A stretch of 64,000 nt of DNA from Anthostomella pinea (GCA_963556695.1 CAUWAG010000018.1:3720001-3784000), one strand, 5' to 3'. Positions 36,627 to 47,987 are shown, counted from the stretch's first letter. Numbers and translations are program-made. The notes: generated from the letters alone by a model not told the origin.

Positions 36627-37540
36627 ATGACACTATCTTCACTCCTTCGCAAACGCAGCACAAACTACTACTACAGTCGACTCACGTCCTTAGGCCCCAA
36701 TTCGAACTTGACACGATCAGTCCTGACCAGGCCCATCACATCGCGTACAAGGAACCAGTTCCAGTCCCGCGCCTTACCATCTACCACCACCCGACGATTA
36801 AAGCCCGCCGCGCACCAGACGGGCAACGCTCGACTCCCGTTCACCACAACTACCAACGCTGCAGCGAAGATGGCGTCGGACGACGACTACATGGCCTTCC
36901 TGGACAAGGCCAACCAGGACCCGAGCGAGGGGCAGGCCAAGCCGCAGAGCTCGGACAAGCAGAAGGGGGAGTTCAAGGCCACGGACGACGGGGCGGCAGT
37001 CCCGGCCGCGCTCAAGGAGGCGACCAAGGACAGCTTCTACGTGAGCGACGCGGACGAGCCGTTCGTGCCCGTGTGTCTGGCGTGGGACGAGGGGGGCAAG
37101 GGGTTGCCGGATGAGGGTGCGTGTGGTCTCTTCTTGTTCTCTTCTCTTTCCGTTTCCCTACCTCTACCTCTAACCTTTAGCCTGCCTACCTACCTACGTA
37201 ACCCTATACCATCCGTACCTTGCAATGAAGCTTAACACCCCAGGCTGACACTTGACACTCACTTGTCATTGTAACAGAGGAATTCGCATCCCTGATACAC
37301 CACCCGGACCCCGCGAGCGCCGAGATCGAGATCCAGGACCCGGCCGACTGGGACACGCAGGGGCAGTACAGGGCGATCCTCGACGCGGTCACGAAGGCGG
37401 GCAAGGGCAACGACGTGCGCGTGTACCGGGTGGCCAAGGGCAAGGGCGGCGTCAAGGTCGAGTACTGGGTCGTGACGACGGAAGGCAAGGGCGCGGGGGC
37501 GAAGCTCGTGGGGGCTAAGGCGTTGGCTGTTGAGAGTTGA
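36627..37540 (+). CDS. Conserved-looking small protein with possible mitochondrial presequence
   Basis: Two exons, 36627-37116 and 37278-37540, joined in phase 1 (DEGG... becomes LPDE-EFASL after splicing), giving 250 aa from this ATG. An internal ATG at 36870 (context AAGATGGCG) starts MASDDDYMAFLDKANQD and would give 169 aa. The 81 codons between the two contain no Asp or Glu and many Arg, Ser and Thr, typical of a mitochondrial targeting sequence, so both starts may be used. The mature part is acidic near the N-terminus, then has FVPVCLAWDEG, PASAEIEIQDPADW and a Lys/Gly/Val-rich C-terminus (AKGKGGVKVEYWVVTTEGKG). I do not recognise a named family; it looks like a compact globular protein. 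The second exon has strong G/C-ending codon use. An in-frame ATG four codons further upstream (36615) is also possible. Confidence 0.7.
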
Positions 37541-38101
37541 GGGGTGGGCGGCTCGTTGGTTTGTCGGTTTGTTGCTTTGTAACGGGGGAACTCGTCTACA
37601 TGACTGGGAATACAGTCGACTGGATAGATGCTCAGGGTACGTGGGCTGTCAGCAGTTTGACTTGCTGGCCGGAGTACCGTCGAAATCCACAGTGCGAGGC
37701 TCAGGCGCAAGAGGTGATCCTATGTCATTGAGGGAGAGGGAAGGTGACGCTACAACGGACCTCATCAATCTGATAAGTGGGTATGCGGATGAAAAGCGCA
37801 CTGTATTTCCGCCCCAGAAAATCGCCTGTGAACCCTGATGGACTGCTAGGAGTCCGTGTCCCAGTCTGTTTTAGTCACTGTGTGCCATGGTGCTGTGCCC
37901 CGCGGTCGGCTTTCGGAAAAGATACCTCATGTGAGCTCTCGCCAGCTTGACCAGTCATCAATCAGTGGTGAGCGTTGTGTCACCTGCAGTAACTCGAACC
38001 AAAACCACCAACATCAATCGTGAGGGGCGTCCCTTTGAAAGATGACACCGATGCTACCGATATAGCCAAATCCAACTTGAACAGATCTGAGCACGAGCAC
38101 C
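37541..38101. other. Intergenic region, trpE promoter
   Basis: About 560 bases between the small protein gene and trpE. No coding frame is supported. I looked for the cross-pathway-control element TGASTCA and found no perfect copy near the trpE start. Confidence 0.5.
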
Positions 38102-39790
38102 ATGGCACAAGCAGTAAGCGTTTCCTTCTACCTGTACAGTTCAGTCAATTGAGGGGCTCAGCAGTTGACAGATTTGCTTGCGTAGGATGTCGTTCTGCCG
38201 TCGCTTGACACGGTCAAGGAGCTCCTTTCGAGACCCCAGACCGGTCCCAAGAAGCCCAACAAAATCCCGCTCTATGGCCAGATAACCGCCGACCTCATAA
38301 CACCATCGGCCGCATACCTGAAGGTCTCGGCGCATTCCAAGTCCGACTTCTCCTTCCTGTTCGAGAGCGCCGCAACCGAGCAAGTTGGCCGGTACAGCTT
38401 CGTCGGTGCAGGACCGCTCAAGACCCTGACGACAGGCGAGGGCCATGGCGAATCGGTAGACCCGTTGCCTGCCCTCGAGAAGGAGCTGGAACAGCATGTC
38501 GTAGTCGACGTGCCAGACCTAAGACTACCACCGCTCACTGGCGGCGCGATTGGATATGTCGGATACGACTGCGTGCGCTACTTCGAGCCCAAGACGGCGC
38601 GCCCCATGAAAGATGTCCTGAAGATTCCCGAGTCGCTCTTCATGCTGTTCGATACGATTGTCGCCTTCGATAGGTTCTACGGCGTCATCAAGGTCATTAC
38701 ATATCTCAACATCCCCGAGAACCCGGACTCGCTCGCCGACGAATACTCGAAAGCGACTGCGATCATCCACGAGCTCATTGACGTCCTGAACTCCCCAGAG
38801 ATACCCATACCCGACCAACAGCCCATCAAGCTGGGCCAGGAATACACCTCCAACATCGGCCAGGCTGGTTACGAGGCGCACGTAACGGAGTTGAAGAAGC
38901 ACATCGTGACGGGCGACATCATCCAGGCGGTCCCGTCCCAGCGGTTCGCCCGACCGACGTCGCTGCACCCTTTCAACATCTACCGCCATCTGCGCACCGT
39001 GAACCCCTCGCCGTACCTCTTCTACGTCAACTGCAAGGACTTCCAGATCGTGGGCGCATCGCCGGAGCTGCTAGTGAAAGAGGAGGAAGGGCGCATCATC
39101 ACACATCCCATCGCCGGCACCGTGAAGCGCGGCAAGAACCCCGAGGACGACGAGCGGCTCGCCCACGAGCTGCGGAGCTCACTCAAGGACCGCGCCGAGC
39201 ATGTCATGTTGGTGGACTTGGCGCGGAACGACATGAACCGAGTCTGCGACCCGCTGACGACGCGGGTTGACCGGCTCATGGTGGTTGAGAAGTTCAGCCA
39301 CGTTCAGCATCTCGTATCACAGGTTTCGGGAGTGTTGAGGCCGGGTCAGACGAGATTCGATGCCTTCAGATCAATATTTCCAGCCGGCACGGTGTCGGGT
39401 GCGCCCAAGGTCAGGGCTATGGAGCTTATTGCCGAGCTGGAGAAGGAGAAGAGGGGCATATATGCCGGAGCTGTTGGCTATTTCGGTTATGGCAGTGTGA
39501 CGGCGAGTGGAGAGGAGACCGAGGGCGCTATGGATACCTGCATCGCGCTGCGGACCATGATGGTCAAGGATGGCATCGCTTACCTTCAAGCTGGTCAGTA
39601 TCTACCCCTATCCCATGACCCCGTGGAATCGCTGAATATGTGTATGCTAACTACTCCCCTTGTAGGTGGCGGTATCGTCTTCGACTCAGATGGGTACGAG
39701 GAGTGGGTGGAGACAATGAACAAACTGGGAGCGAACATGCAGTGCATCACGTCTGCAGAAAACATATATGCCAAGAGACAACAAGCATAG
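38102..39790 (+). CDS. trpE: Anthranilate synthase component I (TrpE)
   Basis: Converts chorismate plus ammonia or glutamine-derived nitrogen to anthranilate, the first committed step of tryptophan synthesis. It works with a separate glutamine amidotransferase subunit that is not in this window. Three exons: 38102-38113 (only MAQA), 38186-39593 and 39666-39790, giving 514 aa. Conserved parts are GRYSFVGAGP, the PLTGGAIGYVGYDCVRYFE segment, ASPELLVKEEEGRIITHPIAGTVKRG, LVDLARNDMNRV, FPAGTVSGAPKVRAMELI, YAGAVGYFGYG and MDTCIALRTM. The last intron (39594-39665, 72 nt) is a multiple of three and has no stop, so reading through it leaves an open frame. Removing it restores the invariant LQAGGGIVFDSD, and it contains GTCAGT, a TGCTAAC branch site and TAG. 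The N-terminal part carries the feedback-binding region seen in fungal TrpE proteins. Confidence 0.94.
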
Positions 39791-39923
39791 ACAGACAGAC
39801 AGACAGAGCGAGGATAGGTTTTCAATTCCAGATACTTTCAAGTGCGGGACTTGCCTCATGCGTACTATGAAATCAGTCAGTCAGTGAATGTATGGCGAGC
39901 ATATTTGTGCTTTTTGCCCTTTC

Positions 39924-41100
39924 CTACTTCATCTCCTGCTTCTCCTCATCCCAACAGTGTCCCGAGTGGTCGCCGGCCGGCACGGCCTTCTCCCTGCCGT
40001 CGACCTTTTTGTAGGTCAGCTCGTCGAGGTCGAGGCCGTAGAACGCGCGTGCCTGGGTTTATGTTGTGGTTAGCTTGGCGCAACTTGGGTGTGGTATAAC
40101 TTGAACGAGAGATATGAGATTTATTGGACGGATCTCTTTCCATACTCCCCCTGGCAGGGAGTGGGTGAGATGCGGACAGGGAGGGGTGATATGTGTAGAA
40201 AGAGCTGATGGGTATACCTAAGGGCATGGAAAAGGGCGAAAGGGGCATGGGAAGGGAGGCAAGGGAAGGGGAGAAGGGGAAAGGGAAGGGGAGGAGAAAG
40301 AGAAAGGGGCAGGCACTCACGCTGATGGCGTACCGGTGCGGCGTCATGCGCTCCCGGAGGTCGATGCCGAGGCTCGCGCCGCATTTGGGGCAGAACATCT
40401 GTTTTGTGCGTGTTGCTGTCAGTATTGTCTCTCTTTTTTCTTTTCGGGACGGCGAAGGCTATCCGAGGACAGAATTGGACGTGCAAAAGGGGGGGGGGGG
40501 GGGGGAGGGGGGGCACAATAGAAGACGAGTGAAGGGAGGCGGAGGAACTGACCTGGTCCAGCTGCTTCGTGTTGAACTGGTAATTGGCGCACCGCGCGCG
40601 GCCGTTGTTATGCCAGACGACGTCTTTGGCTTCGGGGTCTGCGATGGGTGTGTTTCGTTAGTTGAGTGCAGAGAGGTAGTGCGCGTCTCGGGAGTCAGGG
40701 GTGTGAAGGAATAGGGGTTCTTCTGTCTCATCCGATGCTGTGTTCCATCCCAACCGTCCTCCCTTTCACGCACACATTCTCATAAAATCATTCCTCTCCA
40801 ACTACAGAAGTGGCAGCTTGCTTCAATCAACCAAGTACCGCGACTTCAAAACGACCAACCAGAAACCAGGGAAAATGACGGGCTGACGGGCAGAGATGGG
40901 TAGGTTTGTAACGTACACACGAGCAAATACCCAAACCGCACGCACGCCGAGCAGTTGCACTGCACGACCTGGTGCTCCGGCAGCGGCGGCGCCAACGTGA
41001 CAGCGAACTTGACATAGCCGCAGTGGCAGCCGGCCTCGTAGGTGGCGCTTTGCTGGTCCTCGCCGCGGCTGGCGAGAGTCGTAAGGGGGTTGTCGGACAT
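39924..41100 (-). CDS. GFA-domain (Mss4-like) zinc protein
   Basis: Member of the glutathione-dependent formaldehyde-activating enzyme/CENP-V family, a small beta-fold binding two zinc ions. Four minus-strand exons: 41100-40917, 40638-40553, 40398-40321 and 40052-39924, giving 158 aa with phases 1,0,0. Zinc ligands visible: Cys25 and Cys27 (GCHCGYVKF), Cys48, Cys50 and Cys53 (QCNCSAC), and Cys93 and Cys96 (MFCPKCGA). The first join restores GYLLVYPEAKDVVWHNNGRARC. The third exon starts MFCPKCGASLGIDL and the last reads ARAFYGLDLDELTYKKVDGRE. Many family members have unknown substrates; a formaldehyde role is not implied by sequence alone. Its second intron contains a 17-G run. It runs convergently towards trpE with only about 130 bases between the stop codons. 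Confidence 0.88.
40489..40513 (+). repeat. G-rich homopolymer tract inside an intron
   Basis: 17 G, one A, then 7 G (plus strand), inside intron 2 of the GFA gene. On the transcribed strand this is a poly-C/pyrimidine stretch between donor and branch region. Confidence 0.8.
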
Positions 41101-41960
41101 GGTACCTGTATATGTATATCTGTTTACCTACCTAGATACCTAGCTATACGATGCCGAATATAAAGAAGTTACTGTAATAATGAGTGAGAAAAGCTGCTCT
41201 CAAAGGCGAGAGATCTTCCTTCCGATTCGAGGTACATAGAGCGAGGTTATATATGCGATACCACGAGTGACTGACCGACTGACTGACTGACTGACTCACT
41301 TTTCATATCCGCGTATAAGTTGATGTGACATGGTTGGACCAGGCTGTATATTACCCGATCCTGCCTGCAGGAGAACGTGGTGGAACGCAGTCGTCAGATC
41401 TAGATAATTCGAGATCGCTCTTGAAACCAAGCACTCAGCCTTGTGCTGCGGTGAGACATTGGACTGCACCGCATATGTCGGATACTGCATGGAGCCTGTT
41501 TGTATAGGCGATTTGGACTACGGCTCGGTTTACTTGTTATGGTTTTATTATCAGTTAAGCCGGCGGGATCAGCCATCATTCGGGATTTAGCGCTGCTGTT
41601 CAGGGAGGCTGTACCTATTAAGTAGGGGTCCGCGACGTGAATCATGGGTAATTAATTACGTTTAAGCGGATTGTTTCGCGAAGAGCGGGAACGACGAAGC
41701 AACTGATCCGTGCAGAAACAATGAGTTGTAGGTTCGTTGATATTATGTGCCTGCTATATAGACTGGTGGTAATGCAACTGCTCGGGAGAGATGCTGGTGA
41801 TGGATATCTGCTCGCTATAACAAAACGATCCCGAGTTGGTGACTCCAGACCTCTCCCACCATCTAATTCTAACCCCATATGACGGGACCTTCCACCGAGG
41901 ACCCCTATGCACTTGTTGTCAAACCCCTGTTGCTAGCAGTAAAAACGAAATGGGTATAGT
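41101..41960. other. Intergenic region, nothing recognised
   Basis: About 860 bases, with the GFA gene promoter on the left and the MFS exporter 3' UTR on the right. A short GACT repeat lies near 41274-41298. No supported gene. Confidence 0.55.
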
Positions 41961-43973
41961 CTATGCCTTCTCCCCGTCCCCATGGGTCCGCGGCGCGTTT
42001 GAGGCAGCGGCATGGTCTTCGCCATCCTTGTCAGTCTCAACGGCTGTGTCATTACTAGAGGCAGCCGCTGCAGCGCCCGGAGCGTCCGTTGGAGCGAAAG
42101 CACTCTTGGCTCTGATTCTGGCACCGTATAGGTAGAAGATGACGGGGATCGGCGCGAGTATGGCAGCAACACCGCCAAGAAGGGTGGAAGCATACTGAAT
42201 GCCTAGTCCGTTGAACATGTAGGTGGAGAATAGCGGGAATCCAGCACCGCAGAGAGAACGCAAGAATGTGTTGCCAGCTATGGCCGACGCGGCGCTGTCT
42301 TGATGTTAGTCGCGGTAGGACTGTGCTACAATAATGGGGGTTCAACTTACAACATAAGGTACGCGTCGACAAGGTAGTTCAAAGACTGCAGGAAGATGGC
42401 CATCAAACCAAAGCCAGTCAGGATACCGGAAGCAGCTGGTACAATCCAGTGAATGTCCGCTCGGTAACCTGACCAGCCGAACCAGAAGATACCAGCAGTG
42501 AAAGAGACTCCACCCGCAATGACCTCGGGGAGACGCCATTCTGGTACCGGCACGCCATTGTTGGCAGCCAGCTTGCGCTGGTACGCGGGTTGCATGAGAA
42601 GCACCGTAATACCTGCAAAGAGTTGACCAATGATCATGCCGAAAAAACACAACCCAGATTGGCCCTTGTTGAAGCCGTGGACTCCCTCGAAGACGAAGGG
42701 GTACGCGGTCAAGAAAAGGTAGAGTAGACCATAGATGAAAGCCATGTAGACGGAAATAAGGGTGACGATGGGCTCGAAGAACAGGAGGCGCATGGGACGA
42801 GTAAAGTTCTTCTGAAGGAGTTCCTTGAAGTCAACCTCGATCTCTTCCTGCTTGGCGTGGATTCCCCAGTTCTTGGTGCGACGACGCAGCTCGGATGCCT
42901 TCTCGATCAGAATAACTGGAGGGTATGTTTCGGTGAGGAAGAGCAGATCGAGGCCAAACGCAAACCAGCCCATGATGGACGCGAGGTACATGGTCCAGCG
43001 CCAACCAAGGTAGGAGTCGACTATGAAACCCCCGATGAAAGGCGCCAGTAGCGGTCCAGTGAAGACGGCCATGGAAAACAATGTTATCGCCACACCACGA
43101 GTCGCATTGTTAAACATGTCGGAGAAGACAGCGGCAACGACGGCGAGAGGACACGCGCCAAAGAAACCGGCGAAGAATCGGCAGATCAGCAGTGTCTGCA
43201 AATCTTTGGCTGTAGCGCAAGCGATGCAGAAGACAGAGAAACCGAACATGGACAGCACAATAGGCAGACGTCGGCCTTTCAGCTCAGACAGCGGAGCCCA
43301 CAACGTCGGACCAGTCGCGAAACCCAAAACGTAGAGCGACACGCCGAGTATACCAACTTCAGCACTGACGTTAAATTCTGCGGCGACTGACGTCGTCGCT
43401 GCCGAGAAGATACTCGATGTGAAAGCCGAGGTCATAGTCGTGTAACCAAGCATAGCACTAGTCAGCAACCTATACCAGCCGGTGTTAGTGCTGTTCTACA
43501 GCCAGCTTTGCGCCAGGCACGGATCCAACTTACTTCTTCTTGGTCGTCCAGTTCTGGGCATGATAGGGGTCGTCTGGCCCCTCGAACTCAACCACATAAT
43601 CCTCCTGATCGGGTAGTGGAGGCGGAAGCGGTTTGCCGCCACCGAACGCCGGCAGCGGTTTCCTGGACTCGCGGCTCCTGAGGCTCCGTCCGACGGTGGC
43701 GCTGTGTTGGCTCCGTATTGTATGTATACGGCTTAATTCGGTAGGATGACGTTCGAGGTCTCGTTGAGTCGAGACGCGACTCATCCCGTTAGCTCGCCGG
43801 GCGGCACCATCACTAGACGACGTCGAGACGGACGAGGCCGAGATGACCCGTTCGACCTCATTACTGTCGCGGTGATGGCGGCGTTGGTGTTGTGTCGATC
43901 TTCGGGGGCGATCGGCCGACTTGGCGTCCTCCTCCGCTCTCATGAGCTCGCGGTCGACGTCGCTCATGTTCAT
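41961..43973 (-). CDS. MFS transporter, DHA1 (drug:H+ antiporter, 12 TM) family
   Basis: Proton-driven exporter of the DHA1 type, similar in layout to fungal FLU1/polyamine and multidrug transporters. Three minus-strand exons: 43973-43534, 43469-42351 and 42294-41961, giving 630 aa with phases 2,2. The N-terminal cytosolic tail of about 140 residues is charged and Ser/Arg-rich (RRSTQHQRRHHRD, SRVSTQRDLERHPTELSRI) and ends in the family motif DDPYHAQNWTTKKK just before TM1. The membrane domain shows motif A-like APLSELKGRRLP, RFFAGFFGACPLAVV, GPLLAPFIGGFIVDSYLGWRW (motif C-like) and DAYLMFAASAIAGNTFLRS across the last intron. The C-terminus is Ala/Asp-rich. The ATG at 43967 (MSDVDREL) is an alternative start two codons in. 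Substrate cannot be deduced. Upstream lie three 25-bp repeats (44121-44191). Confidence 0.9.
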
Positions 43974-45811
43974 TGCACACGTAGCCCGCACTTCGAGCAG
44001 GGTGGCGCTTGGGAGTGTCGTCAATGCTCAAGTCTTTATGCGAGACAGATGGGGATAGCAAGAAAATGGTTCCTAGTAATGTAATTGGATGGTTGTGGTA
44101 TTGTGATGAACAGAAAAGACAAGGTAGGTATTCAATCTGAGTGATAAGGTAGGTATTCAATCTGAGTGATAAGGTAGGTATTCAATCTGAGTTCTCATGG
44201 CGGCAAGAGTCAATATTAGAGCCGTTGATGAGGGAAGAGGGAAGGCTAAGGATGGACGAGAAGGGGAGGGGCACGTTCAGGTCGGAGGGGTTTTCTCGTT
44301 GCTGATGAATCAGTCACAAAGCCAAGGGCCAAGAAGCCGCGGCACGATGTTATTAATATTATGATTAGAGGCAAGTGGTGGAAATGGCGATGGGGCGGAC
44401 CTTGGTGACTGACTGTTCGCCTGTCACCTCTTGTCGGGTCGGCTTTCGCTCTTAACTTTTATATGGAGCTTGGGTCGAGGCGGAGGACCTCAAGCTCCTC
44501 TTACTGTACCCTGCTCTCACTATGCGGTTTCCATGACGAAAGCTCGGATCCTTGGATCGGGCATGGGGTGTTCAACTTCGTGCCGAGGTGGGTGGAATTC
44601 TGCATTCCTTGGGCAGAATGCCAGCAAATCAGCGGCGATAAGCAGCACGCTCCGCTCCCGAGGTCGCCTCCTTTGAACCCTTCGGTTCGGCGCAACCAAC
44701 AGCCAGACTGTGGCGCTGGTGCAGGGGACCAGCCAAGCCGCCGCACGCCGCAGAAGCCTCGAGAAGGAGCGCTAGAAGGCTACTAGACTGACAGGCTGAC
44801 AGGTAGGTAGAATGCAGAAGGGCGGTCCCGTCGGATAAGCGCGCGAAGGCCGATACTCCCGTCACGACACACGCTGACATGGAGTCGCGACCCGTGTTGA
44901 AGCCTAGTAAGTCGACATATTTTGCTTACTCACTCGAGCAGTGACGTACCGCGTAGATACGCGAAAGTGATCTGTGTCGTGTCACCTTGAGTCGCGCCAT
45001 GGCTCAGGGCACGAGTCAAGGATCTCGAGGAATCGAGAGATGGATCTTGAAATTTCCAGAGGGACAGGGGCAAAGAGGGGCCGAGCAAAAAGTAATAATT
45101 CAATGGCTCGGCTGAAAGCGCTTGGAGCCGGTGGAAGGTGGAAGGTGGAAGGTGGACACTAGCTGTTAGATACTAGCACGAATGTGTTGAATGGGAGCCG
45201 GAGATAGACACCGGAAGATCTCCAGTGGGGCAGAGACGCACAGGGCATCTGACCCACCAAGAAGACAGATGATCAATCTCTGTATACTGAAGAAGCAGAG
45301 CACAACAATCAATAGAATCCCATCAACATCCGTGTATTCAACACTAGCCCTCCCTGACTGCAAGTGGATGTTTCAGATGTTCCTTTTGCCGGCCTCTTCT
45401 TCTTATGCTTCTTCTTCGTTCTTGCCATGGTTTGAACTTTCTTCTCCTCGGGTTCTCCGTCTGCAACTATCTAATCCCAATATCCATGAAGTCAATTCGA
45501 CATGGTTCACAGCGCAAAGGCATACGCAGTACGTCAATATACGTGCTAGTAGCGGCACCCCTATTATCTATACATAGTACTGCTGTGTGCAGGCAGAACA
45601 GGTGCGGTAAGGTGGGATGGTGGGTGCCGCTATTCCATTTGGCAGTGCCCGGGCAATGTCGGTCCACTGCGGTGCGGGAACCCCGCCGTCTCGCAGATTG
45701 CACCACGTTGTTGCTGACACATACCCGTAGCTGACTTCAACGAAAGAGCAATGTAAAGTTACACGTTAACCAGCTTACAGTGAAAAAAGGCAACCAGTAT
45801 TCTCTGGGTTA
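43974..45811. other. Intergenic region, MFS promoter and repeats
   Basis: About 1.8 kb with no supported gene. It contains the 25-bp tandem repeat upstream of the MFS gene and a short GGTGGAA run near 45130-45156. The right part leads into the block of decayed genes. Confidence 0.5.
44121..44191 (+). repeat. 25-bp tandem repeat, 2.8 copies, in MFS gene promoter
   Basis: The unit AAGGTAGGTATTCAATCTGA plus GTGAT starts at 44121, 44146 and 44171. The copies are identical and the third stops after 21 bases. It lies about 150 bp upstream of the DHA1 transporter start codon. Confidence 0.9.
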
Positions 45812-46369
45812 TTACAGCATCTTGAGTCCACCGGGAGCCAGATAGCCAGATCCTGGAACACCTGTCATGGGTCATATGTTAAGCTCGCAGCTTTGAGCCC
45901 ATTGAACGAGGCCAACCCATGGCTCGGGAAGGGGCTCTGGGTGGAGGAAGCGTCATTCGGGAACACAAACGGGTTATACAAGTTTTGAGCCTTGGTATAG
46001 CTCTCGACGGCTTCCAGACAGTTCTCCAAGATTGCGTAAATTGTAGATCATCTTCAGCCATTTCACGTATATAAACCCCTATTGGCGCAACGTCCTCTCA
46101 GACGGTAATTCCAGCCCCCATTAAGACCATCTAAGTTTTCTAAGACAAAGTTCCATTGGCTAACATGATCTCATAGTAGACGACATTCTGGCAGACCCAT
46201 CCATGCTCATTTGAAAAATGTGAGAGACCACGTAGAGTCAGGTGTGCGAGGGTAGGTAGGTGAATAGGTGGATAGATCATAGCGGGGAGTGCTGGACCTT
46301 CTGCTTCTTGGAGTAGCACGGGATGCAAGATGTCACAACACGTGGCTTGCGCTTGGTGGGCGAACTCAT
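45812..46369 (-). pseudogene. Remnant of a Zn2Cys6 transcription factor gene
   Basis: Two pieces on the minus strand. The start at 46369-46298 reads MSSPTKRKPRVVTSCIPCYSKKQK, the beginning of a Zn(II)2Cys6 binuclear cluster (CxxCxxxKxx), and stops at a GTCCAG donor-like site. No second half of the zinc cluster (CDRxxPC) follows. The end lies at about 46050-45812: a protein-like stretch (ILENCLEAVESYTKAQNLYNPFVFPND..., then LASFNGLKAASLTYDP) which, after a one-base frameshift near 45876, continues MTGVPGSGYLAPGGLKML and stops. This resembles the C-terminus of such regulators. The 250 bases between are non-coding, so the middle of a gene normally over 1.5 kb is missing. That both pieces belong to one former gene is inference. 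Confidence 0.5.
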
Positions 46370-46910
46370 TATGGAGGTGACAGGTAGCTGTGAACCTGGA
46401 CAAGATGGTCATAGAGCCTAGAGAGTTTTGGTTGAAAAATCGCCAGCTTGACGTAAGTATATCCCAAGAGCTCAAGTGGCTTCCGGTACGCATGGAGTAT
46501 CAAAGGACGCACGGACTTACCTATCTCGTGCTCTGTCGTACATAGTACTGCAGTCCCAATGGTAGCCAGCACCAACCAATAGCTCTGTTGCGGCGCAGTC
46601 TGCAATTGGACTTTGGAGTTGGGACAAGCTGCATGCATGATTGGGAGCCAGATGAGGCGCGGCAGCTTGACTTACAAGCTCCAGCTGATGCCGATGTAGA
46701 TTCCTTCAGCCAACACCTTGTAGGTGCGTGCATGGATAAAGTACCTAATGACAGGTGATAGGACTAAGAAGCCAACACCCCGTCGACGGTCCATTCCTCC
46801 AACCTCCCCCTCAGACGAAAGCAACACAGCAGCGTGTCAACGCCCTGGCCCTGTCTCCTCGCCAGATACGCACATCATCGAACAAGCCCAGAGACTGAGA
46901 AACCGCCACC
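46370..46910. other. Intergenic region with an unassigned protein-like island
   Basis: About 540 bases between two decayed genes. On the minus strand around 46745-46675 a short reading frame (YFIHARTYKVLAEGIYIG...) ends at a GTAAGT donor, and another lies around 46640-46510. They look protein-like but cannot be assigned to a family or joined, so no gene is claimed. Confidence 0.4.
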
Positions 46911-47987
46911 ATGGGTAGTTTTCCCGGCTTTCTGTACAAACAGATCACCTTCAAGCCTAAGCCGCCTCCACAGTCCGTCAAGCTCCATGGCCTGACCGCC
47001 TTAGTAACGGGCGGTAACGCTGGCCTGGGCTTGGAGGCATGCAAGGAGCTGGCCGCGCACGGGGTGGCGCGCATCGTACTTGGAGTTCGAAGCACGGCCA
47101 AGGGTGATGACGCAAGGAAAGAAATCCTCGCCCTTCATTCTGGTGTTGACGTCCAGGTGTGGGAGCTCGACCATGAATCTTTCGACAGTGTGCGCAAGTT
47201 TGCAGACAGAGCCGCCGCCCTCGATCGGCTCGATATCGCCATCCTGAGCGCCGGCGTGAAGAGCATGGAGTTCTCCAGGTCCAGAGCCGGGCACGAGTCA
47301 AACGTCCAGGTACGAAGACCACGAAGTGTTGCCCTTCCATCATCACCTTATGTATACCGGTTTGAGTCCACGTGGCCAGGTCACCATTTGGGGACCGCCC
47401 TCCTGTCACTGTTGCTTCTCGGGCCCTTGAAGGCGACAGCAACAGCCAAGGCTTCCAAGACGCGCCTAACCATCGTCAGCTCGGAAACCCATTTCTGGGC
47501 TAAGTTAAGTGAGGTTACCACCCCAAACACGTTTGAATCCATGGACAAGAAGGAGTCATTTGGCAAAGGCATGGACCGCTACAACGCCAGCAAGCTGCTC
47601 AACGTGCTCTGGATGCGCGAGCTCAGCACTCGAGCAGGCGGCAATGTCATCATTAACGCCGTCAACCCCGGCTTTTGCCAGAGCACCTTGCACCGCTCTG
47701 ATCCCAGTGGATCTTCGTTCGCCAACCTCATCGGCTGGACCGCCAGGCAAGGTGGCCACTGCTTGACGGCCACGGCGCCTACATCAGCGAACAGACCGTA
47801 AAGAGGTGCAGTAAGCCCCTCCACCTCATTTATACGCCTGAGTGACTGATTACTGTCTTCCAGCCCTTCCCCTTTCGTCCTTTCGTCCCAGGGATGAACC
47901 GCACAGACTAAGGTCTGGAATGAAACGATCCAACTGCTGCGTGCAGAAGCCCCCGGGATTGACTTGCTTCGTAACCTGAAGGAATGA
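46911..47987 (+). pseudogene. Short-chain dehydrogenase/reductase pseudogene
   Basis: NAD(P)-binding Rossmann enzyme of the fungal SDR type. Visible are LTALVTGGNAGLGLEACKEL (cofactor loop TGGxxGLG), VQVWELDHESFDSVR, LDIAILSAGVKSMEF, TRLTIVSSETHFWA, the catalytic YNASK (nt 47580-47594) and NPGFCQSTL. Exon 1 is 46911-47309 and its GTACGA donor pairs with GGCCAG ending at 47379. The next bases read GTCACCATTTG where the family needs V-N-H-L (GTCAACCATTTG), so one A appears lost near 47383. Near 47763 the frame breaks again, and GHGAYISEQTVKR continues in another frame. In the last exon a TGA at 47895-47897 stands where an Arg codon is expected, before TAQTKVWNETIQLLRAEAPG and the original stop at 47985. 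The three lesions make it almost certainly non-functional. Confidence 0.75.

Noticed and set aside
46500..46745. Protein-like minus-strand pieces upstream of the Zn2Cys6 remnant
   Set aside because: The pieces cannot be joined in phase or assigned to a family, so they are mentioned only as part of the intergenic note.
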